Source: Panagrolaimus kolymaensis
Taxonomy: Eukaryota; Nematoda; Chromadorea; Rhabditida; Panagrolaimidae
Assembly: GCA_028622995.1 (NCBI GenBank)
Contig: JAJQJQ010000125.1
Location: 1 to 64,000, forward strand
Direction of reading: 5' to 3'
DNA length: 64,000 bases
Part shown: piece after piece, positions 48,513 to 61,900 of the stretch
Position numbering within the stretch: position 1 is the stretch's first letter
Layout of the letters: each line of letters opens with the position of its first letter
Program-made: the position numbers and the translations under genes
Notes under the pieces: generated by a model
Database searches by the model: none
What the model was told of the DNA's origin: nothing
Seen by the model: only the letters and a program-made list of their open reading frames with translations

Positions 48513-51290
48513 GTGCCGTCTTGGTGGAGAAACCGCCGCCAGGAGGGTCATCCCAATTGGTTTAAAAAAACTCTAATTTCGAAACCTTTTAACTTTTATA
48601 AAAATTACATAGCAACTATATCAAAGGAAAGAAGAAAAAGAATCATAAAACCATTTAAAACTACAGATCAAGAAGGATACAAGTGTAAAAAGAAAAACTG
48701 TAAAGTATGTCCTAGATTAAATAATCGTAATTTTGTTGAAAGCAGCGTAACTAAAGATAAATATTTAACCTGTAAAACCAATAAATTTAATTGCTGTTCA
48801 AATAATTTAGTTTATCTCTTAACTTGTAAAATATGCAAAAAGCAATATGTAGGAGAAACAAAAAGAAAATTAAAACAAAGAATTAGCGAACATTTAAATA
48901 ACATCAAAAATGGAACTGAAAAAACTGTCTTATGCCAACATTTTATAAATCATGAAAATAATGATTTTGAAATAGATGTCCTGGATAATATTGATTTAGA
49001 AGATAGACAAACTCGCTTAAATACCGAAGACACATGGATCAGACTTTTAATGACTGCATATCCATATGGATTAAACGACAATATTAAGGCAATAGGAAAC
49101 CTAACAAATTTATCTTTAATAAAAGAAAAATTAGATAAATTGCCATATTTTAATTTCAACTTTCCACGAATAAAAAACACAAGAGGCAATAACAGAAAAC
49201 GAAAAAAGAAGTTAAATAATACTAGCTCAACCGAAATAAAAAATAAAATCATCACAGCTGAAACAAACGAATTATTCCAACTTTATTACAACACCTCCAA
49301 AAATATTAAAAATAAATTAACTAAAGACGAAAATACTTTGACATTTAAAAAAAACGATTTAAAACTATTAAGTTTTAAAACTAATGATAAGAAATCTAGA
49401 ATGGTAACAAATAATTTTCTAAACATAAGTCTAACTCATATCCATCCAGTCCTGGATAAAATTAAACTTGGAAAAATTTTAAACAAAATATTAAAAGAAA
49501 ACCAAATAATATTACACGACAATGCTAAGTTCAGAATAATTAAAAAATGTCTGCCACCGATCAGTACTAAAGTTTTTAATTACAACCAATTTTTAAATAA
49601 CCTCACTATAAATCAAGTTAAAGAAATCAACACCTCTAAATGTATGTGTTCACCAGAACATCCATACTTTGATAACCACCATAAACATATCATAACGGGG
49701 GATATTAACTTTATAAAAAATCTTAATCTTAAAAAAACACTAAAAATGGGTACTAAATTTAGAGATATAAATATTGTAACAAAAAAAGAAATCGAAGAAG
49801 AAATAAATAAAGTCTTCTGCCAATTTCAAAATAAACTAATTAAAAAATATAAAATCACTAACAAACAAGCCTTAAAATTGGAAAAACTTTGGAAAAAAGA
49901 AATAAAAAAACTCGCTAAATCTCTTTTCTTTAACTTAAACAAAAATAAACCAATTTTCAACCAAAAAGCCAAAAAAGAACTTGAAAACATTAAAAAACAT
50001 TTTATTATTACAACGGCCGATAAAGCAACAAATAACTATGCATTTACTTGCAAAAAACTATACGTTGAAAGTCTGCAAAAAGAATTAGGATGGGATAAAG
50101 AAAATATTAAAGGTAATGACACTTATAAAATAAGCGAAATAAATTTAGACGAAGTTTATACAAAATGCTGCATACTTAACGAAAACAGAAAAATAAAAAT
50201 GAATTGTGAAAAAGAAAAAGTTATTCCAAAAATTTACGCAATACCCAAGTTGCATAAAACCCCAATAAAATTCAGATTTATTACAGGTGCAAGTAATAGC
50301 GGAATTAAAGAACTATCAAAAAAACTACAACAAATATTAAAACATTTTAAAAACCAATTAAAAAATTATTGCAAAGTTATTGAAAATAGGACAAGCTTAA
50401 AAAATTATTGGTCAATAAAAAACAGTCAAGAGTTCATTGAAAAAATAGAAAATTTAACAAAAAAAGATAATTTAAAATTATTTTGCGCTGATTTTAACAA
50501 CTTATTTACTAATTTACCTCACACCGTTGTAATTCAAAACATAAGCAACCTAATTGAATTATGCTTTAAAAACAGTAAAAAGGAATATTTAAAAGTTGGA
50601 TATAATTACTGCCAATTCAGGGAAGCAAAAGAAAATGGGATGGAAAATTGCTTTACTAAAGAAGATATCATGGATTTACTAATTCAAACACTTGATAATA
50701 GCTATGCAAAATTCGCCACAATAATTTTTAAACAAATCAATGGAATTCCACAAGGCAATAACGCTTCACCTGAAATTGCAGATTTAACTTTGACTATGAT
50801 GGAATACAAATACTGTCATAATAAAGAAAACCAATTTTTTGTAAAAAATATTGCTCCATCCAGATACATGGACGACATAATTGTAATCAACCATAAAAAT
50901 ATCGACTTTCAAAAAATTGCCAATAATATTTACCATGAAAGTTTAACACTCGAAACTACACATGAATCCGAATTTAAAACAAATTACCTCGATATTACGG
51001 TTGAATTAAATCAAGGAATCAACTACAATTTATATAATAAAACTGACGCATACACCTTTGACGTGCTTAGATACTCAAATTATCGCTCAAATATTCCTAC
51101 AGTTTATAAACATAACATAATTGAGGGAGAAACATTAAGAACAGCGAGAGTTTCAAGCAATAAACATAACTTTAAAAACGCCTATGAAAATCTAGAAAAC
51201 CTACTGATACGCAATAATTACCATAAAGAAACAATCAAAAAACACAAGAATAAAGTTCTAAACAAACACAAATACTTTAACTTCATTTAA
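48513..51290 (+). CDS. Naiad-type GIY-YIG/RT polyprotein, unit 3
   Basis: Identical at the protein level to units 1 and 2 over 925 residues, with all nuclease and RT motifs kept. It is the last complete unit; downstream only the antisense gene and part of the pseudo-LTR remain before the satellite. There is no in-frame ATG ahead of the nuclease domain here either. Confidence 0.88.
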   Translation: MPSWWRNRRQEGHPNWFKKTLISKPFNFYKNYIATISKERRKRIIKPFKTTDQEGYKCKKKNCKVCPRLNNRNFVESSVTKDKYLTCKTNKFNCCSNNLVYLLTCKICKKQYVGETKRKLKQRISEHLNNIKNGTEKTVLCQHFINHENNDFEIDVLDNIDLEDRQTRLNTEDTWIRLLMTAYPYGLNDNIKAIGNLTNLSLIKEKLDKLPYFNFNFPRIKNTRGNNRKRKKKLNNTSSTEIKNKIITAETNELFQLYYNTSKNIKNKLTKDENTLTFKKNDLKLLSFKTNDKKSRMVTNNFLNISLTHIHPVLDKIKLGKILNKILKENQIILHDNAKFRIIKKCLPPISTKVFNYNQFLNNLTINQVKEINTSKCMCSPEHPYFDNHHKHIITGDINFIKNLNLKKTLKMGTKFRDINIVTKKEIEEEINKVFCQFQNKLIKKYKITNKQALKLEKLWKKEIKKLAKSLFFNLNKNKPIFNQKAKKELENIKKHFIITTADKATNNYAFTCKKLYVESLQKELGWDKENIKGNDTYKISEINLDEVYTKCCILNENRKIKMNCEKEKVIPKIYAIPKLHKTPIKFRFITGASNSGIKELSKKLQQILKHFKNQLKNYCKVIENRTSLKNYWSIKNSQEFIEKIENLTKKDNLKLFCADFNNLFTNLPHTVVIQNISNLIELCFKNSKKEYLKVGYNYCQFREAKENGMENCFTKEDIMDLLIQTLDNSYAKFATIIFKQINGIPQGNNASPEIADLTLTMMEYKYCHNKENQFFVKNIAPSRYMDDIIVINHKNIDFQKIANNIYHESLTLETTHESEFKTNYLDITVELNQGINYNLYNKTDAYTFDVLRYSNYRSNIPTVYKHNIIEGETLRTARVSSNKHNFKNAYENLENLLIRNNYHKETIKKHKNKVLNKHKYFNFI

Positions 51291-51336
51291 CTGAACAAAT
51301 AAGAAATACAAAAAGTTACATAAGTTTATTTGAATA

Positions 51337-52091
51337 TTACTTACAAAGACAAAATATACAAAACAAGATAAAATGCATTAAACAAAAGTTAAAATTTACA
51401 ATTAGATCTTTAACAATATCAAAAGTTTTAGGTTCATCAGCTCCTACTTTAATTGTATTACCTTTAAGCAGAACAAAAGGTACAGCATTAATCTTCTTTT
51501 GATGCAGCATATCCTTGAACATAGCGATCAATTCTTGCTTGATAATTAATCCAATCTTCCGTTTCTTCATTGAACTATTTGATAAACATCGTTGAACATC
51601 AATTCGACCATTAACTTTAAACAGCTTTGGCTTGAACGTTTTCAGGCGATGAAGTGAATCCATAACATTATTAACCAATAGCGAACCAAGTTTAACTTTA
51701 ATGAATTTCTTTTCAGTTTTACCAAGATATTCTGGAGATCCAACAGCGGTTGATGAATAATTTTTATCCAAAATATGATCCAGTAATTCAAACACGCCAT
51801 TGAGCAATAATTTACGATTATCCTTTCTATTGTTTGTAAGTGCAAAATCAACATTGTAAATCATCAAAAATTCTTTTGAATTATCTGCATCCAATCGATG
51901 AACAACGGGAGCCAATACATTAACAACTGAAGACAATTTATCAATTTGATCCTAAAAAACAAAAAGTAAAAAGATGAGAAAATTATATAAATTATAAAAC
52001 ATACCTGCAAGTCCAAATTAGGCATTTTGGCTCCTGAATGCATTCCTTCATCACCATTAATATCACGTTCAATTGGTCGCTTCTGTGGCAT
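51337..52091 (-). CDS. Antisense coiled-coil/RRM-like gene, copy 4
   Basis: join(52005-52091, 51337-51951) with intron 51952-52004. Identical protein to copy 1. Its upstream side is cut off by the element's right end at 52902, leaving about 0.8 kb of 5' flank, so any promoter within that distance is retained. Confidence 0.6.
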
Positions 52092-52902
52092 TTCTTGAAT
52101 TAGCTTTAGAATTCTAACAATTATTGGATGATACTAAACATTGCTTCAAAACAACAACGATAAAATATTATTGCTCTTATGCATATAAAGCCAAAATAAC
52201 CACTTCCTTTTTTCAATCTTCAAAAAATTTATTTTTTCTCTAATTTCTTTTTCCCTTTTTTTCAACTTTCATCATCGCTCAACTAAACTCTTTAATTTTA
52301 TTATAATTTTATTTCAAACCTTAGACCATCGAACTCTACTGATGAGGCCCAACGATGCAGGTTTCCTTTTCAAACAAATGTAAAATACAAATTTACTTTT
52401 ATAATTAGGATGTTTAGGGTTCAGGGCCGAAACATCCAAAAATAATAAAACCATAAAAATTCAATCTTAAAGATCTCGCTTTAATGTGTTTTTTTTAAGT
52501 TGAATTTTATTTATTTCCAATGTCATTAAACTAAGTTATTGCATTAGCAAAGCTTAGCTAACAACCTTAATGCTGTTATGACATTCATTCATTTATATTT
52601 TTTGATTTTTTTAACATTCAAAAATCAATAAATCAAAAAAATTCAATCTTAAAGATCTCGCTTTAAAGTGATTTTTTTTAAGTTGAATTTTATTTATTCA
52701 CAATGTCATTAAACTAAGTTATTGCATTAGCAAAGCTTAGCTAACAGCCTTAATGCTGTTGTGACATTTATTTACAATTTTGATTTTTGATTTTATTTCT
52801 TTAACTATCATAACCTAAAGTCTTCAAGTAATTGCTTTTAATGCAATTCTTGCACAACCTTAATGTTGTGTTGACTTTTTTACAAAACTTTTTTATTTTT
52901 TG
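52092..52902 (+). repeat. Truncated terminal pseudo-LTR
   Basis: Copy of 37044-37854. It keeps the hammerhead parts and all three folds, then stops inside the 3' arm of the TTACAAAA/TTTTGTAA hairpin, where satellite takes over. The bases TTG are shared by element and satellite at the join. The GC-rich leader is absent. Confidence 0.85.
52331..52437 (+). ncRNA. Permuted hammerhead candidate, terminal copy
   Basis: Same three segments and pairings as unit 1, at +15048. It lies after the last RT frame, so a transcript of the whole array would end with a copy able to pair with the preceding unit. Confidence 0.58.
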
Positions 52903-55900
52903 CTTCAAGCTTTGATGCAAGGAATTAATGAATCTCATTTTGAATTAGGGATTGAATTGGAGATATGGATTTTTTGCTCCAAATATTTTTCTTATATTTT
53001 ATAAGAAATAATGCCAAGAGGATTTTGGATTCCCCCCGCTGGATGAACCTCAACTGTAATCCATAAATTTTATAAACACTTGCTTCAAGCTTTGATGCAA
53101 GAAATTAATGAATCTCGTTTTGAATTAGGGATTGAATTGGAGATATGGATTTTTTGTTCCAAATATTTTTCTTATATTTTATAAGAAATAATGCCAAGAG
53201 GATTTTGGATTCCCCCCGCTGGATGAACCTCAACTGTGATCGATTAATTATTTATGAAGCATTGAGACAATTTAATCGAATTTAAAACTTATTGAATTAG
53301 AAAAAAAATTGCAAAAGAAAAGTGCTTTATTTTTATGATTTTTTATGTATTTTTACATCCATTTTCAATGATATTTTTCCAAACGCATCCTTTGGTGACG
53401 ATTTGGAAGCAACCAAAAATTAAACTTAAAGCAAAAAATGTTTTGATAAAGGAAAAAAAATTCCAAAATCATAAGTAATGAAACTTATAAAAAACTTTGT
53501 TTATCACAAGTGATAAATCACATAAAAAGCTACAAAATCGGTAACATATTTCTTTAGTAAAAGATAAGGCTCAAATCGAGTTATGTGGCTTTGAAATTTA
53601 AAAACCAACATTAAATATTCAAATTTTTAAGTTTTGAATTAGAATTTTTTTTTTCAGAAGTTTTTTTCTTTTCATTATTTATTATTAAATATATTAAAAT
53701 TATTCCCAAGAGGATTTTGAGCTCCGTCCATTGGAAGTATCTCAATCGATGAACTTTTTTTGATTAACACATGTATCAAGCTTAAAAATTAGTGAATCTC
53801 GTTTTGAATTAGGGATTGAATTGGAGATATGGATTTTTTGTTCCAAATATTTTTCTTATATTTTATAAGAAATAATGCCAAGAGGATTTTGGATTCCCCC
53901 CGCTGGATGAAACTCAACTGTAATCCATAAATTTTATAAACACTTGCTTCAAGCTTTGATGCAAGGAATTAATGAATCTCATTTTGAATTAGGGATTGAA
54001 TTGGAGATATGGATTTTTTGCTCCAAATATTTTTCTTATATTTTATAAGAAATAATGCCAAGAGGATTTTGGATTCCCCCCGCTGGATGAACCTCAACTG
54101 TAATCCATAAATTTTATAAACACTTGCTTCAAGCTTTGATGCAAGAAATTAATGAATCTCGTTTTGAATTAGGGATTGAATTGGAGATATGGATTTTTTG
54201 TTCCAAATATTTTTCTTATATTTTATAAGAAATAATGCCAAGAGGATTTTGGATTCCCCCCGCTGGATGAACCTCAACTGTGATCGATTAATTATTTATG
54301 AAGCATTGAGACAATTTAATCGAATTTAAAACTTATTGAATTAGAAAAAAAATTGCAAAAGAAAAGTGCTTTATTTTTATGATTTTTTATGTATTTTTAC
54401 ATCCATTTTCAATGATATTTTTCCAAACGCATCCTTTGGTGACGATTTGGAAGCAACCAAAAATTAAACTTAAAGCAAAAAATGTTTTGATAAAGGAAAA
54501 AAAATTCCAAAATCATAAGTAATGAAACTTATAAAAAACTTTGTTTATCACAAGTGATAAATCACATAAAAAGCTACAAAATCGGTAACATATTTCTTTA
54601 GTAAAAGATAAGGCTCAAATCGAGTTATGTGGCTTTGAAATTTAAAAACCAACATTAAATATTCAAATTTTTAAGTTTTGAATTAGAATTTTTTTTTTCA
54701 GAAGTTTTTTTCTTTTCATTATTTATTATTAAATATATTAAAATTATTCCCAAGAGGATTTTGAGCTCCGTCCATTGGAAGTATCTCAATCGATGAACTT
54801 TTTTTGATTAACACATGTATCAAGCTTAAAAATTAGTGAATCTCGTTTTGAATTAGGGATTGAATTGGAGATATGGATTTTTTGTTCCAAATATTTTTCT
54901 TATATTTTATAAGAAATAATGCCAAGAGGATTTTGGATTCCCCCCGCTGGATGAAACTCAACTGTAATCCATAAATTTTATAAACACTTGCTTCAAGCTT
55001 TGATGCAAGGAATTAATGAATCTCATTTTGAATTAGGGATTGAATTGGAGATATGGATTTTTTGCTCCAAATATTTTTCTTATATTTTATAAGAAATAAT
55101 GCCAAGAGGATTTTGGATTCCCCCCGCTGGATGAACCTCAACTGTAATCCATAAATTTTATAAACACTTGCTTCAAGCTTTGATGCAAGAAATTAATGAA
55201 TCTCGTTTTGAATTAGGGATTGAATTGGAGATATGGATTTTTTGTTCCAAATATTTTTCTTATATTTTATAAGAAATAATGCCAAGAGGATTTTGGATTC
55301 CCCCCGCTGGATGAACCTCAACTGTGATCGATTAATTATTTATGAAGCATTGAGACAATTTAATCGAATTTAAAACTTATTGAATTAGAAAAAAAATTGC
55401 AAAAGAAAAGTGCTTTATTTTTATGATTTTTTATGTATTTTTACATCCATTTTCAATGATATTTTTCCAAACGCATCCTTTGGTGACGATTTGGAAGCAA
55501 CCAAAAATTAAACTTAAAGCAAAAAATGTTTTGATAAAGGAAAAAAAATTCCAAAATCATAAGTAATGAAACTTATAAAAAACTTTGTTTATCACAAGTG
55601 ATAAATCACATAAAAAGCTACAAAATCGGTAACATATTTCTTTAGTAAAAGATAAGGCTCAAATCGAGTTATGTGGCTTTGAAATTTAAAAACCAACATT
55701 AAATATTCAAATTTTTAAGTTTTGAATTAGAATTTTTTTTTTCAAAGTTTTTTTCTTTTAATTATTTATTATTAAATATATTAAAATTATTCCCAAGAGG
55801 ATTTTGAGCTCCGTCCATTGGAAGTATCTCAATCGATGAACTTTTTTTGATGAACACATGTATCAAGCTTAAAAATTAGTGAATCTCGTTTTGAATTAGG

Positions 55901-58900
55901 GATTGAATTGGAGATATGGATTTTTTGTTCCAAATATTTTTCTTATATTTTATAAGAAATAATGCCAAGAGGATTTTGGATTCCCCCCGCTGGATGAAAC
56001 TCAACTGTAATCCATAAATTTTATAAACACTTGCTTCAAGCTTTGATGCAAGGAATTAATGAATCTCATTTTGAATTAGGGATTGAATTGGAGATATGGA
56101 TTTTTTGCTCCAAATATTTTTCTTATATTTTATAAGAAATAATGCCAAGAGGATTTTGGATTCCCCCCGCTGGATGAACCTCAACTGTAATCCATAAATT
56201 TTATAAACACTTGCTTCAAGCTTTGATGCAAGAAATTAATGAATCTCGTTTTGAATTAGGGATTGAATTGGAGATATGGATTTTTTGTTCCAAATATTTT
56301 TCTTATATTTTATAAGAAATAATGCCAAGAGGATTTTGGATTCCCCCCGCTGGATGAACCTCAACTGTGATCGATTAATTATTTATGAAGCATTGAGACA
56401 ATTTAATCGAATTTAAAACTTATTGAATTAGAAAAAAAATTGCAAAAGAAAAGTGCTTTATTTTTATGATTTTTTATGTATTTTTACATCCATTTTCAAT
56501 GATATTTTTCCAAACGCATCCTTTGGTGACGATTTGGAAGCAACCAAAAATTAAACTTAAAGCAAAAAATGTTTTGATAAAGGAAAAAAAATTCCAAAAT
56601 CATAAGTAATGAAACTTATAAAAAACTTTGTTTATCACAAGTGATAAATCACATAAAAAGCTACAAAATCGGTAACATATTTCTTTAGTAAAAGATAAGG
56701 CTCAAATCGAGTTATGTGGCTTTGAAATTTAAAAACCAACATTAAATATTCAAATTTTTAAGTTTTGAATTAGAATTTTTTTTTTCAGAAGTTTTTTTCT
56801 TTTCATTATTTATTATTAAATATATTAAAATTATTCCCAAGAGGATTTTGAGCTCCGTCCATTGGAAGTATCTCAATCGATGAACTTTTTTTGATTAACA
56901 CATGTATCAAGCTTAAAAATTAGTGAATCTCGTTTTGAATTAGGGATTGAATTGGAGATATGGATTTTTTGTTCCAAATATTTTTCTTATATTTTATAAG
57001 AAATAATGCCAAGAGGATTTTGGATTCCCCCCGCTGGATGAAACTCAACTGTAATCCATAAATTTTATAAACACTTGCTTCAAGCTTTGATGCAAGGAAT
57101 TAATGAATCTCATTTTGAATTAGGGATTGAATTGGAGATATGGATTTTTTGCTCCAAATATTTTTCTTATATTTTATAAGAAATAATGCCAAGAGGATTT
57201 TGGATTCCCCCCGCTGGATGAACCTCAACTGTAATCCATAAATTTTATAAACACTTGCTTCAAGCTTTGATGCAAGAAATTAATGAATCTCGTTTTGAAT
57301 TAGGGATTGAATTGGAGATATGGATTTTTTGTTCCAAATATTTTTCTTATATTTTATAAGAAATAATGCCAAGAGGATTTTGGATTCCCCCCGCTGGATG
57401 AACCTCAACTGTGATCGATTAATTATTTATGAAGCATTGAGACAATTTAATCGAATTTAAAACTTATTGAATTAGAAAAAAAATTGCAAAAGAAAAGTGC
57501 TTTATTTTTATGATTTTTTATGTATTTTTACATCCATTTTCAATGATATTTTTCCAAACGCATCCTTTGGTGACGATTTGGAAGCAACCAAAAATTAAAC
57601 TTAAAGCAAAAAATGTTTTGATAAAGGAAAAAAAATTCCAAAATCATAAGTAATGAAACTTATAAAAAACTTTGTTTATCACAAGTGATAAATCACATAA
57701 AAAGCTACAAAATCGGTAACATATTTCTTTAGTAAAAGATAAGGCTCAAATCGAGTTATGTGGCTTTGAAATTTAAAAACCAACATTAAATATTCAAATT
57801 TTTAAGTTTTGAATTAGAATTTTTTTTTTCAGAAGTTTTTTTCTTTTCATTATTTATTATTAAATATATTAAAATTATTCCCAAGAGGATTTTGAGCTCC
57901 GTCCATTGGAAGTATCTCAATCGATGAACTTTTTTTGATTAACACATGTATCAAGCTTAAAAATTAGTGAATCTCGTTTTGAATTAGGGATTGAATTGGA
58001 GATATGGATTTTTTGTTCCAAATATTTTTCTTATATTTTATAAGAAATAATGCCAAGAGGATTTTGGATTCCCCCGCTGGATGAACCTCAACTGTAATCC
58101 ATAAATTTTATAAACACTTGCTTCAAGCTTTGATGCAAGAAATTAATGAATCTCGTTTTGAATTAGGGATTGAATTGGAGATATGGATTTTTTGTTCCAA
58201 ATATTTTTCTTATATTTTATAAGAAATAATGCCAAGAGGATTTTGGATTCCCCCCGCTGGATGAACCTCAACTGTAATCCATAAATTTTATAAACACTTG
58301 CTTCAAGCTTTGATGCAAGGAATTAATGAATCTCATTTTGAATTAGGGATTGAATTGGAGATATGGATTTTTTGCTCCAAATATTTTTCTTATATTTTAT
58401 AAGAAATAATGCCAAGAGGATTTTGGATTCCCCCCGCTGGATGAACCTCAACTGTAATCCATAAATTTTATAAACACTTGCTTCAAGCTTTGATGCAAGA
58501 AATTAATGAATCTCGTTTTGAATTAGGGATTGAATTGGAGATATGGATTTTTTGTTCCAAATATTTTTCTTATATTTTATAAGAAATAATGCCAAGAGGA
58601 TTTTGGATTCCCCCCGCTGGATGAACCTCAACTGTGATCGATTAATTATTTATGAAGCATTGAGACAATTTAATCGAATTTAAAACTTATTGAATTAGAA
58701 AAAAAATTGCAAAAGAAAAGTGCTTTATTTTTATGATTTTTTATGTATTTTTACATCCATTTTCAATGATATTTTTCCAAACGCATCCTTTGGTGACGAT
58801 TTGGAAGCAACCAAAAATTAAACTTAAAGCAAAAAATGTTTTGATAAAGGAAAAAAAATTCCAAAATCATAAGTAATGAAACTTATAAAAAACTTTGTTT

Positions 58901-61900
58901 ATCACAAGTGATAAATCACATAAAAAGCTACAAAATCGGTAACATATTTCTTTAGTAAAAGATAAGGCTCAAATCGAGTTATGTGGCTTTGAAATTTAAA
59001 AACCAACATTAAATATTCAAATTTTTAAGTTTTGAATTAGAATTTTTTTTTTCAAAGTTTTTTTCTTTTAATTATTTATTATTAAATATATTAAAATTAT
59101 TCCCAAGAGGATTTTGAGCTCCGTCCATTGGAAGTATCTCAATCGATGAACTTTTTTTGATGAACACATGTATCAAGCTTAAAAATTAGTGAATCTCGTT
59201 TTGAATTAGGGATTGAATTGGAGATATGGATTTTTTGTTCCAAATATTTTTCTTATATTTTATAAGAAATAATGCCAAGAGGATTTTGGATTCCCCCCGC
59301 TGGATGAACCTCAACTGTGATCGATTAATTATTTATGAAGCATTGAGACAATTTAATCGAATTTAAAACTTATTGAATTAGAAAAAAAATTGCAAAAGAA
59401 AAGTGCTTTATTTTTATGATTTTTTATGTATTTTTACATCCATTTTCAATGATATTTTTCCAAACGCATCCTTTGGTGACGATTTGGAAGCAACCAAAAA
59501 TTAAACTTAAAGCAAAAAATGTTTTGATAAAGGAAAAAAAATTCCAAAATCATAAGTAATGAAACTTATAAAAAACTTTGTTTATCACAAGTGATAAATC
59601 ACATAAAAAGCTACAAAATCGGTAACATATTTCTTTAGTAAAAGATAAGGCTCAAATCGAGTTATGTGGCTTTGAAATTTAAAAACCAACATTAAATATT
59701 CAAATTTTTAAGTTTTGAATTAGAATTTTTTTTTTCAAAGTTTTTTTCTTTTAATTATTTATTATTAAATATATTAAAATTATTCCCAAGAGGATTTTGA
59801 GCTCCGTCCATTGGAAGTATCTCAATCGATGAACTTTTTTTGATGAACACATGTATCAAGCTTAAAAATTAGTGAATCTCGTTTTGAATTAGGGATTGAA
59901 TTGGAGATATGGATTTTTTGTTCCAAATATTTTTCTTATATTTTATAAGAAATAATGCCAAGAGGATTTTGGATTCCCCCCGCTGGATGAACCTCAACTG
60001 TGATCGATTAATTATTTATGAAGCATTGAGACAATTTAATCGAATTTAAAACTTATTGAATTAGAAAAAAAATTGCAAAAGAAAAGTGCTTTATTTTTAT
60101 GATTTTTTATGTATTTTTACATCCATTTTCAATGATATTTTTCCAAACGCATCCTTTGGTGACGATTTGGAAGCAACCAAAAATTAAACTTAAAGCAAAA
60201 AATGTTTTGATAAAGGAAAAAAAATTCCAAAATCATAAGTAATGAAACTTATAAAAAACTTTGTTTATCACAAGTGATAAATCACATAAAAAGCTACAAA
60301 ATCGGTAACATATTTCTTTAGTAAAAGATAAGGCTCAAATCGAGTTATGTGGCTTTGAAATTTAAAAACCAACATTAAATATTCAAATTTTTAAGTTTTG
60401 AATTAGAATTTTTTTTTTCAAAGTTTTTTTCTTTTAATTATTTATTATTAAATATATTAAAATTATTCCCAAGAGGATTTTGAGCTCCGTCCATTGGAAG
60501 TATCTCAATCGATGAACTTTTTTTGATGAACACATGTATCAAGCTTAAAAATTAGTGAATCTCGTTTTGAATTAGGGATTGAATTGGAGATATGGATTTT
60601 TTGTTCCAAATATTTTTCTTATATTTTATAAGAAATAATGCCAAGAGGATTTTGGATTCCCCCGCTGGATGAACCTCAACTGTAATCCATAAATTTTATA
60701 AACACTTGCTTCAAGCTTTGATGCAAGAAATTAATGAATCTCGTTTTGAATTAGGGATTGAATTGGAGATATGGATTTTTTGTTCCAAATATTTTTCTTA
60801 TATTTTATAAGAAATAATGCCAAGAGGATTTTGGATTCCCCCCGCTGGATGAACCTCAACTGTAATCCATAAATTTTATAAACACTTGCTTCAAGCTTTG
60901 ATGCAAGAAATTAATGAATCTCGTTTTGAATTAGGGATTGAATTGGAGATATGGATTTTTTGTTCCAAATATTTTTCTTATATTTTATAAGAAATAATGC
61001 CAAGAGGATTTTGGATTCCCCCCGCTGGATGAACCTCAACTGTAATCCATAAATTTTATAAACACTTGCTTCAAGCTTTGATGCAAGAAATTAATGAATC
61101 TCGTTTTGAATTAGGGATTGAATTGGAGATATGGATTTTTTGTTCCAAATATTTTTCTTATATTTTATAAGAAATAATGCCAAGAGGATTTTGGATTCCC
61201 CCCGCTGGATGAACCTCAACTGTGATCGATTAATTATTTATGAAGCATTGAGACAATTTAATCGAATTTAAAACTTATTGAATTAGAAAAAAAATTGCAA
61301 AAGAAAAGTGCTTTATTTTTATGATTTTTTATGTATTTTTACATCCATTTTCAATGATATTTTTCCAAACGCATCCTTTGGTGACGATTTGGAAGCAACC
61401 AAAAATTAAACTTAAAGCAAAAAATGTTTTGATAAAGGAAAAAAAATTCCAAAATCATAAGTAATGAAACTTATAAAAAACTTTGTTTATCACAAGTGAT
61501 AAATCACATAAAAAGCTACAAAATCGGTAACATATTTCTTTAGTAAAAGATAAGGCTCAAATCGAGTTATGTGGCTTTGAAATTTAAAAACCAACATTAA
61601 ATATTCAAATTTTTAAGTTTTGAATTAGAATTTTTTTTTTCAAAGTTTTTTTCTTTTAATTATTTATTATTAAATATATTAAAATTATTCCCAAGAGGAT
61701 TTTGAGCTCCGTCCATTGGAAGTATCTCAATCGATGAACTTTTTTTGATGAACACATGTATCAAGCTTAAAAATTAGTGAATCTCGTTTTGAATTAGGGA
61801 TTGAATTGGAGATATGGATTTTTTGTTCCAAATATTTTTCTTATATTTTATAAGAAATAATGCCAAGAGGATTTTGGATTCCCCCGCTGGATGAACCTCA

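Larger units (their letters stand above)
33675..52902 (+). mobile_element. Compound Naiad-type Penelope-like retroelement array
   Basis: A single insertion in satellite. It consists of an inverted 938-bp piece of pseudo-LTR, a 5'-truncated copy starting at 34613, three complete head-to-tail units, and an end inside the pseudo-LTR at 52902. Equivalent positions in adjacent units differ by exactly 5016 (for example 38481, 43497, 48513). The truncated copy is in the same register (34613 corresponds to 39629). Inverted, truncated and tandem pieces are a known PLE signature. The encoded N-terminal GIY-YIG, CxC and RT order places it in the Naiad group of PLEs. There is no poly(A) tail and no obvious target-site duplication. 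Confidence 0.93.

Noticed and set aside
34613..52902. Tandem units as an assembly duplication
   Set aside because: Not excluded, but the base difference at 41653, the in-register truncated copy and the known PLE habit of tandem insertion favour a real array. Unit number still depends on the assembly.
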